A stretch of 64,000 nt of DNA from Linnemannia hyalina (GCA_019671135.1 JAHRHY010000001.1:2046001-2110000), one strand, 5' to 3'; positions 1 through 11,894 are shown, numbered from the stretch's first letter. Notes: generated by a model not told the origin, from the sequence alone. Translations and numbers: made by a program.

Positions 1-107
1 ATCAAACCTAGCATCAAACCGCCAATGCCACCGCCGACAATAAGGACGCGCAAACGGCCCGGTGTTGTGTCGGAGGTGGATGTAGATGGTTGGGGACTGA
101 TGGCCAT
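1..107 (-). CDS. FAD-dependent oxidoreductase/monooxygenase, N-terminal fragment
   Basis: The ATG lies at 105-107 on the minus strand and the frame stays open to the window edge, giving 35 residues. After about 18 Ser/Thr/Pro-rich residues comes RLRVLIVGGGIGGLMLGL, a beta strand followed by GxGxxG. This is the Rossmann dinucleotide-binding start of FAD-dependent monooxygenases (UbiH/PheA/salicylate hydroxylase type). Only the nucleotide-binding segment is visible, so substrate and subfamily cannot be given. The call rests on one motif at the expected N-terminal position. Confidence 0.7.
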   Translation of the reverse strand, partial: MAISPQPSTSTSDTTPGRLRVLIVGGGIGGLMLGL

Positions 108-3100
108 TTGAAGATGGACTCGGCGTGCGAGGAACGGAGTATTTGATGAAAAGGAGGAGGCGTTACGATAGAAAAAAAAGGATATGCGATGGTGGTTTGT
201 GATTCAAATTGATGATGGTGTGGGTGGTGGCGGTCGCGGTCAACTGGTCGGGTGAGGATAGAAGTTCGAATGTTGTGACGGAGATAAAGAAAGGTGTAGG
301 AGAGCGTGTAGACCGAACGATGGAAAAAGGAGGGAAACGGGAAAGGGGTGTTGTTGTTTTTGTGATACAAGGTGGAGATAAACAAAAGCACGCGCGAGAG
401 TTGTTGGCAAATGTGAAGGTGGGCCGAGCGAGAAAGGGTTTAATGGTTGAAAATTGAATTGGCGCGGGGGTGTAGTGATAATATGTGCAGGAGTGAGTGT
501 CGAGTCGACGTGTTAAAGAAAGGAGGTATGGTACAAGGTGTCGAGGGGAACAATAGGGAAGAAGAAGACGGGACTATGGACAGAGGGAGAGATAGATGGA
601 CAATGTGGTGGAATATTAACACGTCGTCGAAGAGTAGAGTTTCCAGGTATATGTAAATGAGGAATGAGAACAGTGAATGAGGAGAGTTGAATGAGAAGAG
701 TGAATGTACAAGTTGAAGAGGAGAGGCGAAGAACGAAGAAGAAGCAGATAGGAAACAGAGAAAGAGGAAGAGAAAGAGTTGAAGAACAGAGTTGAGGTTA
801 GAAAAGGAAAGAGAAGAAAGAGAAAGAGACAAAGAAGAAAGGAGGAGAAAGAAGAGGAAGAAGGATGCTGGCTCATGAAATGAAAAGAGGGACGAATGAA
901 TGAATGGATGATGGGCGATTCAATAGCATGGGATAGGGTCCATGTCCCCTCCCTTCCGCTCCCTGAATCCACCACATCAACAATCCAATCACCCCTTCCC
1001 CCCTCGCCCTCCCTTCAACACCCAAACTGGTTTACCCACCCTACTGTTGTACTCTCGAACTCTTTTTAATACACTGCAGTCTGCACCCGAATAGAACACC
1101 ATCCCCTCCTCCTTCTGTCCTTTTGTTCCGTATTAATGAATTAGGCCGACAGTCGGTGCTCATGGCATCAGTCCAGCCATTTTCATTTCTCTCCTTGCCT
1201 TCGGCGCATCCCTTATTGGCCTCATCGCCCGCGCGGTCCATGGACAAAACGACCAATCGAACCAAACCGACCTTCGAAACTGTAATGCTCTAGCTTTCCT
1301 TTACCTCTGTTTCTATGTTCACCTCATCACCATCTTTTGTTGTTGTCCTCGCCAATTGATCCTCTTGCCTCTCTTTTCACTTTACCTTGCGTTTTTTGCA
1401 AATTTTCCAAGGGGGTATGATAGCATTCGTACGCATGTGGTTCTTGCTGATTTTTTTCTTTCTTTGTCGCGTTACTACCCAACCCACTCCAAACCAAGAG
1501 TATCTATGTACCTTTTCCTTCCCCTCCTTCGCCAATCCAATCCTCTACTCCATGACCCACTTCTGATTACTTTTTATGTTTTGTGTTTTTTTTTTTTTTC
1601 ACTCTTAATGTTGTTTACCCTGCAGCCCTTGCACCTGCACTGGCTCGGATGTCCGCTTTGTTTTTATGTGCTTTATGCTTTTTGATATCCAGCATACTGA
1701 AGTGACGCGGCCATATGTCTCAGAGTGAACGGGTACATATATGGTACATACAACAATGTGAACGGAAGGAGACATACCGCAGTGCAGCATCCTAAACGAA
1801 AATAAATAAAAAGAGGTACTTCAAAAAATAAAAAAATAAAAAAATAAAAAACGGCTGAAAAGGGTTGTTTCGATGACAGCTCAACCTAAGCTCTCTTCTC
1901 TCTCTCTCAGAGTTGAGGAGCAGGTGCAAGAGAAAGTAATGAGAGAACTAGAAGGCACCCTAAATAGTTTTGAGTTTTATGTTTCTTTTCTCATGTCTCC
2001 CCTCTTCCCTCCCTTCTAGCATGTTTCTTTCACAAAAAAGTCGCCTGAGAGGATTAAAAAAAAAAAAAAACAAAGGGACTCGAACCTTGGCGCGGTAGAA
2101 TCGCCCTTTCATTTTCATTCTCTTTTCAGCACAAAGAACGGTTCAATCGCCGACATTTGAGAACACAAAAACAACAACGAGGCAAAGAGAGAGAGGGAGA
2201 GGAGGTTTGAGATCGCCCTAAAGAGGGAGTATGTGGGCTCCTCCTCTTTACCGGTGGACCTAATTTGATCAAAATGGAACAATGCAACAACAAAAAAAAA
2301 AAAACATGTCAAAGGGGACGGAGACCGAGACGGAGAAGACTCACACCATTTGTGTTGTTGGGTAGATAGTGGTTCGATTTGAAAAGCAATCGAAGAACGA
2401 ACGAGACCGTTCGATGAAAACCTTGGAAATACTCCCTCCGGTTTTTTTCCTTCTTGCACCGGTGCGACAAGATACTCCATGAAAGGCAGGACGAGAGAGA
2501 GCGATTTTCAATGGACAATTGTCCATGAAAACAAGATGAAAAAAAAAAAAAGTTCTGGCTGTGTGTCGAGGTCAACTGGAGCAGAATTGGGTCATCAATT
2601 GAAAATAAAAAATTGGCCAATTCACGTTTCATTTTTTTGGCTCTCATGTTGAACAATTAACGACTGGTAGATAGTAACAATTAGCAGTGGACACAACAAG
2701 AGAGAAGGCATCACCTCTCCTTTCGCCACTCGTCATTTCTATCTAGATGTGAAGGTAGATCAGAGGAAGGAGTGGCCGTCGTGACAAGAATACCTCAACC
2801 CTGTGGCTCTCACAATCACAGCATACCCACAGGGGAATATGTAAGGGGTTGGGCGACGAAGGACTACAGGCTGAGAACCCTTGATTTACGCCATAATGGC
2901 GAATGCAAGCCCTTTTCACATTGGTCACGGTCATGGTCATAGATAGATGAATGGTACTCCAAATGCGTGCGTACTTGTAAACCGAAAATACATACAAGAT
3001 TTCAAATTGTGGGTGCAACGAGTGTATTGTTATTGTTGTTAACTTCGTGTACAGCACCTGCTTTTTGTCATGGTTACTCGCTCATGTCTTGCTTACATTG

Positions 3101-4336
3101 ATTCAGGAATGCTTGGAAACCAGCTCCCTCTTTTTTTTTTGTTATCGTCGGGTTTGTTTGTTTTTTCTTTTTTTGGTACCTGACGCTATGTTGGTATTAG
3201 ATGAGAGTTGTGTGCCTGACAAATTTCATATGAAGCAAAGGGTACATTCAGTTTCATCATCATGCTTCGTCCCTGGAACATACTGGGAAATGGACACCGA
3301 CTCTGTATGGGCAAGGAGGCAGGCAAGAGGGCTAGGCTATGTCAAAGGGTGCAGTACAAAAACAAGACAAGCTCCATGACAAGCGAAAGCACCTCATTCA
3401 ATCTCGGATAACAAGTACCGTATTTATTTTGGTTGTTGCGCTCCGCTCATTTTTCCTCTTCCTCCCCCGTTTTACCTTTTTTTTTTTTTTTTTTTTTTTT
3501 TTGCGCTCATCAACCGTAACCATCGGTGCATGCCGAGTAAGAGGTTCTATTTGTGCTCTCTGCATCATTTAAACCCCCCTTCCGCTATCACACTCTCACG
3601 CCGTATCTATTTTTTTCGGTTCCTCGCGCCAAAAAGTTGACTAAGCCCTTGACTTGGTTTGAACGGGGTCACTCAACTTTTAGCAAACAAGAAAGTTGTT
3701 TAGTGGCTAAAATGAAGACAAAAAATAGATCCCCGCACCTCGGGCCCTTTGCTCCATCGTTCAAAGATAGATCCTCATACCAAGATAAAGAAGAAAACCA
3801 AGATCCAAACGCGCGCAAAGGGGTTCGTTCGTTGGATTGTTCGCCCATGTGTTGATTTGTGCACTGATGATCTCTTTTTTTTTTTTTTTTTTGAGATATG
3901 GATGGAAAACATGTTCTTCCGGTTGATTTAATCGGTGGACAATGGACATACATAGATGACACTGGTAGGGTTAGGGATAGAGAGAGGCCAGACGTAGTTT
4001 CGAGAACATTGATCATTTCTACGCGTTTTTTTATCATTGTCACAGTTTGTAGGATACAATTACTGGTTTGTAAATATCGCCAATGTGCCTATGAATCACA
4101 GTTGAACCCCACCCTCTGCCATGAGAGACCTGTTTTGTTTGTAAAACGTGAGACAATTAAAAAGTGGATCATGTCTCCGATCAACCACCATTGACCATCC
4201 TTACGATCAGAAATGTGACTGCGCGACGTGCGAACTTTTTGTTTTTCGTGGTCGCACGAGTGCCAACCGAGTCCATTTTTTTTTTCTATCCCGCCCACTC
4301 TTTACCCACGGAACAACCACATTTGTCAACCATTTC
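108..4336. other. Gene-poor interval, 4.2 kb
   Basis: I see no convincing gene here. The stretch from about 480 to 860 is purine-rich (GAAGAAG-like) and the rest is A/T-homopolymer-rich. There are T runs near 1577-1590, 3479-3502 and 3877-3892, an AAAAAAT repeat near 1823-1850 and A runs near 2056-2070. Open frames are short, compositionally biased and match no family I recognise. A perfect tRNA-type B-box followed by a T run on the minus strand at about 2055-2090 is treated under findings. Confidence 0.6.
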
Positions 4337-6362
4337 ATGACTTCGCCTCTCCATTGCATCCTCACATCAGCAACTGCATCAACAGCAAGGACACTCATCT
4401 CAGCAGCCATCTCTACCCCTACTACCCTCATCTCCACCTTTCGAATTTACACTCAACGCTCATTCGCAACCACTTCTTCAAGAATGAGTCTCGCCTACAC
4501 AGCCGAGCGCGCACAGGAGATTGCCGACAACTTGGCTGGGGTCAAAGCTAAGCTAAACGAGACCCTTCAAAGCAAAGGCGCATCGGCCCAGACGGTAATT
4601 CCCGTTCTTCGGAGATGAATCGACCCCATACATGATATTCATCCGCGCCCTACCCTCTGTATTGGTCTCACATGCTGCAAGGTGACTCTTCATAGTTTGG
4701 CTAAACTCATTGCCTTCTGTCTCTTAATTGATCAATTGGAACATAGGCGCGCTTAGTCGCAGTGAGCAAGCTGAAGCCTGCATCGGACATCCTTGCAGCG
4801 TACGAGAAGTCAGGCCATCGAAACTTTGGGGAGAACTATGTAAGTCAGTCCCTAACATGTCCGAGGGATGGTCTAGGCACTGACATGTGCAAGACTTACC
4901 CTCTCACGTTCTCTCACATTCTCTCATACTTCTCAACATGACCCGATCCTGAATCTCATACCCTTTTTTTTCTATGGGTTTGTTCTTTCGATTAGGTTCA
5001 GGAGCTGGAAGAAAAGAGCAAGGAGGTAAAAAGTCGCCGAAAGAATGTCCCAATGGGCTGAGATGTTTTACGGAAAGGCACTTTTTTGGAAAGAGATATG
5101 CATTGTTGGCCAATGCTCGGCCCATTTTTTCCTTGCCGTTCTTGCATGCGGACACTAATTATTTTCTTGGTCTGTGTGGTTTTTGGATGCTTTTCGATAA
5201 ACTAGCTTCCTGGTGATATCAAATGGCACTTTATTGGGTCTCTACAGTCGAACAAATGCAAGGTTGTTGCAGGTAACGACCCCACCGGGATGACCTTTTG
5301 GTCTAGAAAGAATAGAGGGTCCGCGACCTTCTTTCACCCACACGTATGGTCACCTTGTCCTAACCAATGGCGTATTGTTTGTTCTAAATATATAGCGATC
5401 CCTAACGTGTTTGTCGTGGAGACGGTCGACAGCGCCAAGAAGGCAACTACACTAGACAAGGCATGCGCGGCAGCAGCACGCCCCGAGCCGCTTCGTATCT
5501 TTCTGCAAGTCAACACCAGTGGTGAAGGGAGTAAGCACCACAGGAAGACATTTATTATTTGAGCTCGAGTTATATGGCATTTGCCACCAATTCTTCGTCA
5601 GTGCCGGCGCTTGATACTTACAACTGTGAACATATTCTTGTTTTATGAAATGTGAATAGGCAAGAGCGGAATGTTGCCAAGTGGGGTACTGGAGGTTGCC
5701 CAGCACGTCGTGTCGACTTGCTCACACCTCAAACTGGCAGGATTAATGACTATCGGATCGCCTAACCCTGATCTGGAGAATGGCGAGAACCCGGACTTCA
5801 AGGTATGGGATGGCAGGAGCGAGAGGAAATGACAGTAGGCTGTCCTACCACCAAACAAACAGGAATGCATCATATCATCTTTGCGTCATGACGGTGCGGG
5901 GGAGGAAAAGGAATGACCTCTCTGTTCCCCCCATCCTCGTCTTCGGCTCTTTCCGATCTCACTAGCTTGATACGAAGAAAAGTGCACTAAAAAATCTGTG
6001 CTTTTTCCTCTTTTCATTAATATTAGGCGTTGAACGAGTGCAGGACCACCATCCAGGATGCTCTCAAAATCAACGATCTAGAACTAAGCATGGTAAGGAT
6101 GAACGCATCGCAGATTCAGAAAAAAAGAAGGAAGGACACAGGTGCAAGGCGCAAAGAGAAGGAGCACTGAACCCTTAAGCTGGCATTGAAAAAAAAAATG
6201 CAGGCCACTCACACGACCAAAAAATGGGTTTATATATACTTTTTTGGGACATAGGGAATGAGCGATGACTTTGAGAGGGCGCTTTTGCAGGGATCGACCA
6301 ACATCCGTGTTGGAAGCACTATCTTTGGATCTCGACCTCCATTCAACAAGACCGCGGCATAA
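4337..6362 (+). CDS. PLPBP: Pyridoxal-phosphate homeostasis protein (YggS/PROSC family)
   Basis: The eight-exon model is 4337-4594, 4747-4839, 4996-5025, 5206-5272, 5396-5530, 5660-5802, 6027-6092 and 6255-6362, giving 299 residues. The family folds as an alanine-racemase-like barrel that binds PLP and buffers the free cofactor; it is not an established enzyme. The PLP lysine motif AVSKLKP places the Schiff-base Lys at residue 94. It is followed by [22 protein letters not shown] and, near the C-terminus, the phosphate-binding region [11 protein letters not shown]. All are diagnostic of YggS/PROSC. About 49 Ser/Thr/Arg-rich residues precede Met50, where the conserved part begins, which looks like a mitochondrial presequence. 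All introns are GT-AG. The identification is secure; the start is less so, because Met50 (4484) could give a cytosolic form. Confidence 0.93.
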
Positions 6363-7635
6363 GCATAAGTGGGGACAAGGGAGGTAACGAAGCCATAGAG
6401 TGTACAGCAGTAGCTACCCACGAAACCAGTGGAGGAACCCCCAATAGACAACAGGCACAAATATACACCTTTTCTTTTCTCTTTTTTTTCAGGATACCGT
6501 TTCAGAGCAACAAAGTGCCTGGATGACATTGGGCAAGAATGTTATGAAGTTTTCTTTATTTTCTTTCGACGGGCAACTTACCGAGGAAGTAGAGGGATAG
6601 AACTCTTCCAATTGATGTCGCTCGTCTCGCAACGTGCCAAATTTATATGAGTTCAGCAGCAACAACAAATCCAACGCACTTGTGACACCGTCAGGTTACC
6701 GACAAAAAAGCGCGACAAAGCACTGGCCCATTTTTTCTTTTTTTTGGGGGAGCCATTTGGTTCATCTGATATTGGTTGGTTTTGGTTTTGGTTGTTGTGT
6801 CACTAGGCTCTTAATCTGATTCTCAGGAGCAACAACAGTAACAAAAATAACGAGAGGCGTGAGGGGGGGGGGAGAGGGGTGAAAAAGAAAAGATAGAACT
6901 TCTCTGGGGACGAAAAGAGTTGATAATATCGACGTCGTCAAACAGACGATCATTAGTAAGGCGCGAGGGACAAACAAGGAAAGTGGATACGAGGCAGGGT
7001 ATGTTTGTGGAGGAAGTGGTGTGTCCGATCATGTTTATGCTGCTGATGGAAGATGAGTGATGATTCACTGGTATGCTTGGGTATTTCCGAGCCTCTTCCA
7101 TTGACTCTTTCTTTTTTTCATGGCTGAGGGTAATCCACGCGATTACAACCATGCATGATGTCGGAAGATGAGGAGACAAAAATCTATCACCGCATCGGTA
7201 GCCGACAGGACTGGGTGTGAGTACCGAGGACTGGCCAAGCAAGCACAAAGGGGCAGGGCATGGGCAGCTCTCATTGGCGCCTGGAATGGCCAACCAGAGC
7301 CAAAGAGTTACGGACGATGTTCTATTTTCGTGCCTGAAGTGTTTGGATGAGTGTGAGAAACTAACGGAAGGGGAGTGGTGTCAAGAGCGAGGAGAGGGAA
7401 GGCACTTGGAGTGCTTAGCAAAGGCATCTTTGAGATGCAACAACATCCAAAGAGGAGCGGAATTATGTTATCTCCGCACTTGCACTTACACGCTATCTAT
7501 ATTTCATTCATAGACAGTCAGCAAACAATAATAACAATGAACACAGCCAGAGCGTGCTGCTGTGTTGGTTTCTCTTTCGTCTTTGATATCGTGAACAATG
7601 GCTTGTCTGTTATCTGTTGTTGTTGTTGTTGCTGC

Positions 7636-7666
<31 letters not shown>

Positions 7667-8033
7667 CAAAGGGTTGGGAGCGAGTGTGCATCGATTGACA
7701 GTGGCGGCAGAAAAGGCAAGAAGCATTGGTCCTAATTATCCCATTCATCCCATTCCCTTTCGCTCTCACTTTTCGCTCTCAAAGGTGAATTCACTTTCCC
7801 CCTTTCTTTACGTTCTTTCTTCTCTTTCTCTTTCTTCTTTGTTTGTCTTGTCCTTCTTCTTTACCCACTTCCTTTTCCTTACCCACTTCCTCTTCCTTCC
7901 CTCTCCTTGACGTTCTCCTCTTCCTTCCTTCTACTCCACTTCCTACTTCTCCGTCCTCCCCGCATCCGCATCTTCCTCCTTACCTTCTTACAACCTTCAG
8001 CCGACATCCCGCATCAGTGTCCGTCTGTCATCC
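6363..8033. other. Intergenic region with a CTG/TTG tract
   Basis: No gene is supported here. The sequence has A/T homopolymers, a short G run near 6864, a TTG/CTG triplet tract at 7614-7667 and a pyrimidine-rich stretch from about 7795 to 7990 just before the Sel1-protein ATG. The pyrimidine stretch is probably its promoter and 5' leader. Confidence 0.5.
7614..7667. repeat. TTG/CTG trinucleotide tract
   Basis: About 18 triplets of TTG and CTG run from 7614 to 7667. The frames through it encode homopolymeric Cys, Leu or, on the minus strand, Gln, and neither strand has conserved flanks. It lies about 370 bases before a gene whose own N-terminus is rich in CAG/CAA, but the two are not in one frame. 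Confidence 0.8.
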
Positions 8034-10447
8034 ATGGCCGCAAGCGTTTCTCCAACGATCCAGAGTGGATCGGTTCACCTAGAGTCGAATCCCAATCGGA
8101 TGCTGTCCTCTGAGCAGCTCAAGATGCAAGCCTACCCTGACCATCAGCAGCAACAGCAGCAACAACAACAACAACAGCCCACACTGCAGCAACAGGAGCA
8201 ACAGCAGCAACAGCAGCAGCAGTTCTACGACGACTTGGCCCCTCCCCCCCCATCAAAGGACGACGACCAGCCTCCTCTGGACGAGCAGCAGCAGGAACAA
8301 ATGCAATCGGAGGAGCAGCAACGATACCAATACGAGCAGCAGATGTACTACCAGCAACAACAACAGCAGCAGCAGCAGTACGAGCAGGAAATGATGTACC
8401 AGCAACAACAGATGGCGACTGGCGGTCTCCTTCCTGGAAGCGCAGAGTGGCAACAACAACAAATGCTCATGCAACAGCAGATGCAACAACAGATGGAACA
8501 GCCAGAATCTCCCAATGGCGACCAGTCGCTCCTGTCGCATGCCCATCTCAAGCCAGGCCACAAAGCGACCTTGCTCTCCTACACCCAGACGCTGGAACTC
8601 TACCGCCAAAACGCTAAGAAGACGAACGACCCCGAGCTGCAGTTTGAGTTTGCGGCCTTCATGATCGATGCCGGCAAGCCCTTGGAGGATCCACAGACGA
8701 GGGCAGAGCTGTTTGACGAGGCCATGAAGCTCCTCCGCAAGCTGGCCACCAATGGCCATGCCGAATCGCAGCACTACCTCGCCGAATGCTTTGCCTCTGG
8801 TTTCGCAAAGGGCAAGCCTGACTTTGACAAGGCCTTCCCTCTTTGGGTCCAGGCCTCGAAACACGGACATCCCGATGCTGCCTACCGTACAGGACGATGC
8901 TATGATGAGGGATTGGGCACTCGCAAGGACAATGCCAGGGCGGTCCAATTTTACAGGTAAATAACTCATTTTATTTTTGGGTTTTCTGCATCAATCAGTT
9001 CATGTTCTTTTGGCCTGTGGCAAAAGATATGGGAAGATTGTTCCATGAATGTCCAGGAGAGCAATTTTGAACCATGGGACGGAGAGTCAGAGAGTCAGAG
9101 GAAGGAAGAGGCTAGGGGTCAGGCCAGCACTCAAGGATATCAAAAGGACAAAAGAAAAAAAAAGGACTATTGGATACTTCTCTGGTGTAATGTAGTGGGA
9201 TGGTGAAGAAACAAAAAAAAAATAGGTCTGTAAGGGGGCAAAGAGGAGGCGATCGAACAATGGGATGTCAAGGGGGGGCTCCCTGCAGACCTTTTTTCGT
9301 TGTCGTTCGACAAGAAGACAGCCCTTGCCTCAGGACCAAGGATTACAAGGACCCACGCTTTGCTATTCTTGATCTGCAGCGATGTGGCGATTTATAGATT
9401 TCAAGGGAAACAAAAAGAGGGATCGAACATCGAGGGGGAATAGGAGGAGAAGGGAGAATGTTCAACAGGGTCTACCGCATATAAGGATGGCTTATCAAGG
9501 ACAAGATGGAGAAGCAAAAGGAGTCATGCGTCGAAGGAGTAGCATGTTCTCATTCCTTTGCACTCTGCACTCTGGAGTGAACATCAACAACATCAACAAC
9601 ACAAACACAACAATGACAAGATAAAATCTCACGATATCCAATCCCGCGATAACATTGGTCCACGGACTGAAGGATGATTACATTTTGAGGGGTAAATACG
9701 ATACGCCCGCCCGTTTCTGTGCCTGAGCTGACCCTTTTATTAACATATTGTTATCTAATATGGCATCATAGGAAAGCAGCGTCGGCTAATCACCCCGGAG
9801 CTATGTGGCGTTTAGGCGTTGTTACTCTGTACGGAGAGCTTGGATTGGCGGCGTCACCCAGAGATGGAGTCAAGTGGTTGAAGCGATCATCTCAGGCAGC
9901 AACACCCGAGTTCCCGTTTGCGCTGTACGAGTTGGCGCAGCTGCACGAGCGTGGTATTGAGAATATTGTGTTTGTGGATCCCGAGTATTCGGTGTCGTTG
10001 TACTCTCAGGCGGCCGAATTGGGACATGCGGCGTCGGCGTTCCGTCTGGGCGAGTGCTGGGAGTATGGCAAGCTCGGATGCAAACAGGACCCTCGACTGT
10101 CGATCCATTACTACACACTTGCGGCACAGCAGGAGCATCCAGAGGCATGTTTTGCATTGGCGGCATGGTACCTTGTGGGCTCCCAAGGGATCTTGCCCCA
10201 GTCGGATGCAGAGGCATATATCTGGGCCAAGCGTGCTGCGGAGAAGGATTTGCCCAAGGCGCTCTATGCGATGGGATATTTCACTGAGGTTGGGATTGGC
10301 CCACGCAAGGACATGGAGGAGGCGATTGAGTGGTACAAGAAGGCGTCTCTTGCTGGAGACAAGCGTGCGACGGAGCGTCTTGAGGGTGTGCCTGTTGACG
10401 CCAAGAAGGGTGACAAGGGCAACAATGAGAAGTGCACCATTATGTAA
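8034..10447 (+). CDS. SKT5: Sel1-repeat protein, Skt5/Chs4-like chitin synthase regulator with CaaX end
   Basis: Two exons, 8034-8956 and 9772-10447, give 532 residues. Skt5/Chs4 proteins activate and localise chitin synthase III at the bud neck or septum. The first 170 residues or so are Gln-rich (Q runs from CAG/CAA) with a Pro/Asp segment. From about residue 185 a series of Sel1-type helical repeats follows, for example YRTGRCYDEGLGTRKD, MYFTEV-like GYFTEVGIGPRKD and WYKKASLAGD. The last four residues are CTIM, a farnesyl-type CaaX box with Cys at 529, as in yeast Chs4. The ATG has a good context (CCATGGCC). The single intron of 815 bases is much longer than its neighbours and I found no further exon in it. 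Other Sel1 proteins exist, but the Q-rich head, repeat style and CaaX end favour Skt5. Confidence 0.8.
8957..9771 (+). other. 815-base intron of the Skt5-like gene
   Basis: The donor is GTAAAT after TTTTACAG and the acceptor is ATCATAG before GAAAGCAGC. Splicing restores the Sel1 reading VQFYRKAASANHPGA across the junction (AG|G codon). The intron is long for this window and holds A runs and short open frames without family resemblance. Confidence 0.85.
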
Positions 10448-10451
10448 TTTT

Positions 10452-10532
10452 TTTTTTCTTTTCTTTTCTTTTCTTTTCTTTTCTTTTCTTTTCTTTTCTT
10501 TTCTTTTCTTTTCTTTCTATTCTTTTCTTTTC
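10452..10532. repeat. TTTTC pentanucleotide repeat
   Basis: About 14 units of TTTTC begin right after the TAA of the Skt5-like gene and decay near 10530. A separate T run of about 22 follows near 10550. The tract falls in the expected 3' untranslated region. Confidence 0.9.
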
Positions 10533-11408
10533 TACCATTCATTCCCTTTTTTTTTTTTTTTTTTTTTTTTTCTTTGCTGTTTTTGTATTTCGTCGTATCA
10601 AAGTAATTAAAGAAAAAACACACATATAATTTTTGTAGTAGAAACAGGGGCATCCAATGAATGAAGGGAAACAAAAAAGGTGGGGCACAAAAAAGGTCAG
10701 CAGAAGAACAAAGAAATATGATCGTGGGGATGATGAAGGAAGAAAAACAAGGTTTATGTTTTGTTGACAAACAACAATACACAAAGAGATGCAGGTATGA
10801 GAGGTTCAAGAGGTGGGTAGGTTTGTAAATGGGTGAGGTGAGAAGGCGAAAGAAAGCGAAGGAATGAAAGTGGGATGAGAAAAGAGGAATAGTAGCAGCA
10901 GCAGCAATCACATATCTCACATGTAGAAGGGAAGGAGAAGGGTGTATATAATGCAAGAATGGAGCGGCAAAGACAACAACCACAAGCATGGCAGGATGTT
11001 GTTTTGTGTCCATTGCTTTCTTGATGGTGAGCGGGTGTGCATGGGGTGTGGGCCACTGCACTGTGTAGGTACCAAGAGAAGAGCAAGAGCGGGGCAGCTA
11101 AAAACGTGGATCGAAGTTGACTCGAGATGGCGAGGAAGAGTCGTCGAGTTTGATCTCTTTGTTTGTCAATTGGCACTCCATATCACTTGATGTGCAGATT
11201 AGATGCAGTGTACTGTAAGTGGATCAAAAGAAGAGGAACAGGACAACAGCACAGCCATGGTTCCCTTTGGACACTCCTTATTCGTCATCGTGTTCCTTCT
11301 ACTTCTGTCACCTCTTTCTTGTGGTGCCGTTGTGGGGAGGAGTGAATCGACTCCAGTTGAATGTGAGTATGCGTCACTTTTTGTTCATCTTTCTTCCTTC
11401 ATTCTTTG

Positions 11409-11502
11409 CTTCTTCTTCTTCTCCTTCTCCTTCTCCTCCTTCTCCTTCTCCTTCTCCTCCTTCTCCTTCTCCTTCTCCTTCTCCTTCTTCTCCTTCTTCT
11501 CC
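11409..11502. repeat. CTTCTC/CTTCTT pyrimidine repeat
   Basis: A tract of about 95 bases of CTTCTC-type units is purine-free on the plus strand. Antisense frames through it encode only Lys/Glu repeats, so the open frames here are artefacts of composition. Confidence 0.85.
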
Positions 11503-11659
11503 AACCCTTGCCTTCCTTCGATCCCCTTCATTCCCATCTTCGACTTCTTTCTTAGATTTTTCTCCACTTTTGCCTCTCTCATATACCTCACATCTCCTGC
11601 TACGCCCATGGTTATCGACTGTTATTCTCCTCCTTCTTAATCCCCTACTCACTCTTATT

Positions 11660-11880
11660 CTTGGCTCTCTTCCTTCCTTCCTTCCTTCTTTCCCACCCAT
11701 CCATCCGTTGTAATTTTATCCCTACTCGCACTCCAGCTCTCGCCCACCAACTCCCTTCCCCACACGTCCTCCATCACCTTTCTCCATCACCCTTCCTTCC
11801 TTCCCTTCTTTCTTCCCTCCTTCCTTCCTTCCCTCCTTCCTTCCTTCCTTCCTCCCTTCCACCCTCCCTTCGCCTTTCTT
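11660..11880. repeat. CTTC/CCTT tetranucleotide pyrimidine tract
   Basis: Two dense blocks of TTCC repeats (about 11668-11692 and 11789-11875) with pyrimidine-rich sequence between them end 15 bases before the ubiquitin protease ATG. CT-rich tracts are common in fungal promoters and 5' leaders. Confidence 0.8.
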
Positions 11881-11894
11881 CTTAACTTGCCGTC

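Larger units (their letters stand above)
10448..11894. other. Intergenic region between the Skt5-like gene and the ubiquitin protease
   Basis: A TTTTC repeat and poly-T occupy the first 130 bases. A CTTCTC tract lies at 11409-11502 and a CTTC tract at about 11660-11880. One ATG at 11259 begins a hydrophobic, signal-peptide-like frame that runs into the low-complexity tract; I do not accept it as a gene. The pyrimidine-rich part immediately before 11895 is probably promoter or 5' leader. Confidence 0.5.

Noticed and set aside
2055..2125. A tRNA gene suggested by GGTTCGAGTCC (minus) and a D-arm-like GGCGCGGTAGAATCGCC (plus)
   Set aside because: The T stem has mismatches, no acceptor stem pairs, and the two arm-like motifs are on opposite strands. 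Kept only as a B-box/T-run observation.
7375..7910. Cys-, Leu- and Gln-run frames around 7614-7667
   Set aside because: They come from the TTG/CTG tract; flanking residues lack any protein-like pattern.
8253..8969. 238-residue minus-strand Leu-rich frame
   Set aside because: It is the complement of the CAG/CAA-rich Skt5-like exon; leucine runs follow from the repeat.
10264..11061. 265-residue minus-strand frame with Lys/Arg/Glu repeats
   Set aside because: It reads through the TTTTC repeat and the 3' end of the Skt5-like gene; the repeat alone keeps it open.
11259..11640. ATG opening a signal-peptide-like frame (GHSLFVIVFLLLLSPLSCG)
   Set aside because: The frame runs straight into the CTTCTC tract and becomes Phe/Ser repeat; no conserved domain and no plausible downstream exon before the ubiquitin protease start.
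11374..11700. Glu/Lys/Gly-rich minus-strand frames
   Set aside because: They are translations of the CTTCTC and CTTC tracts.
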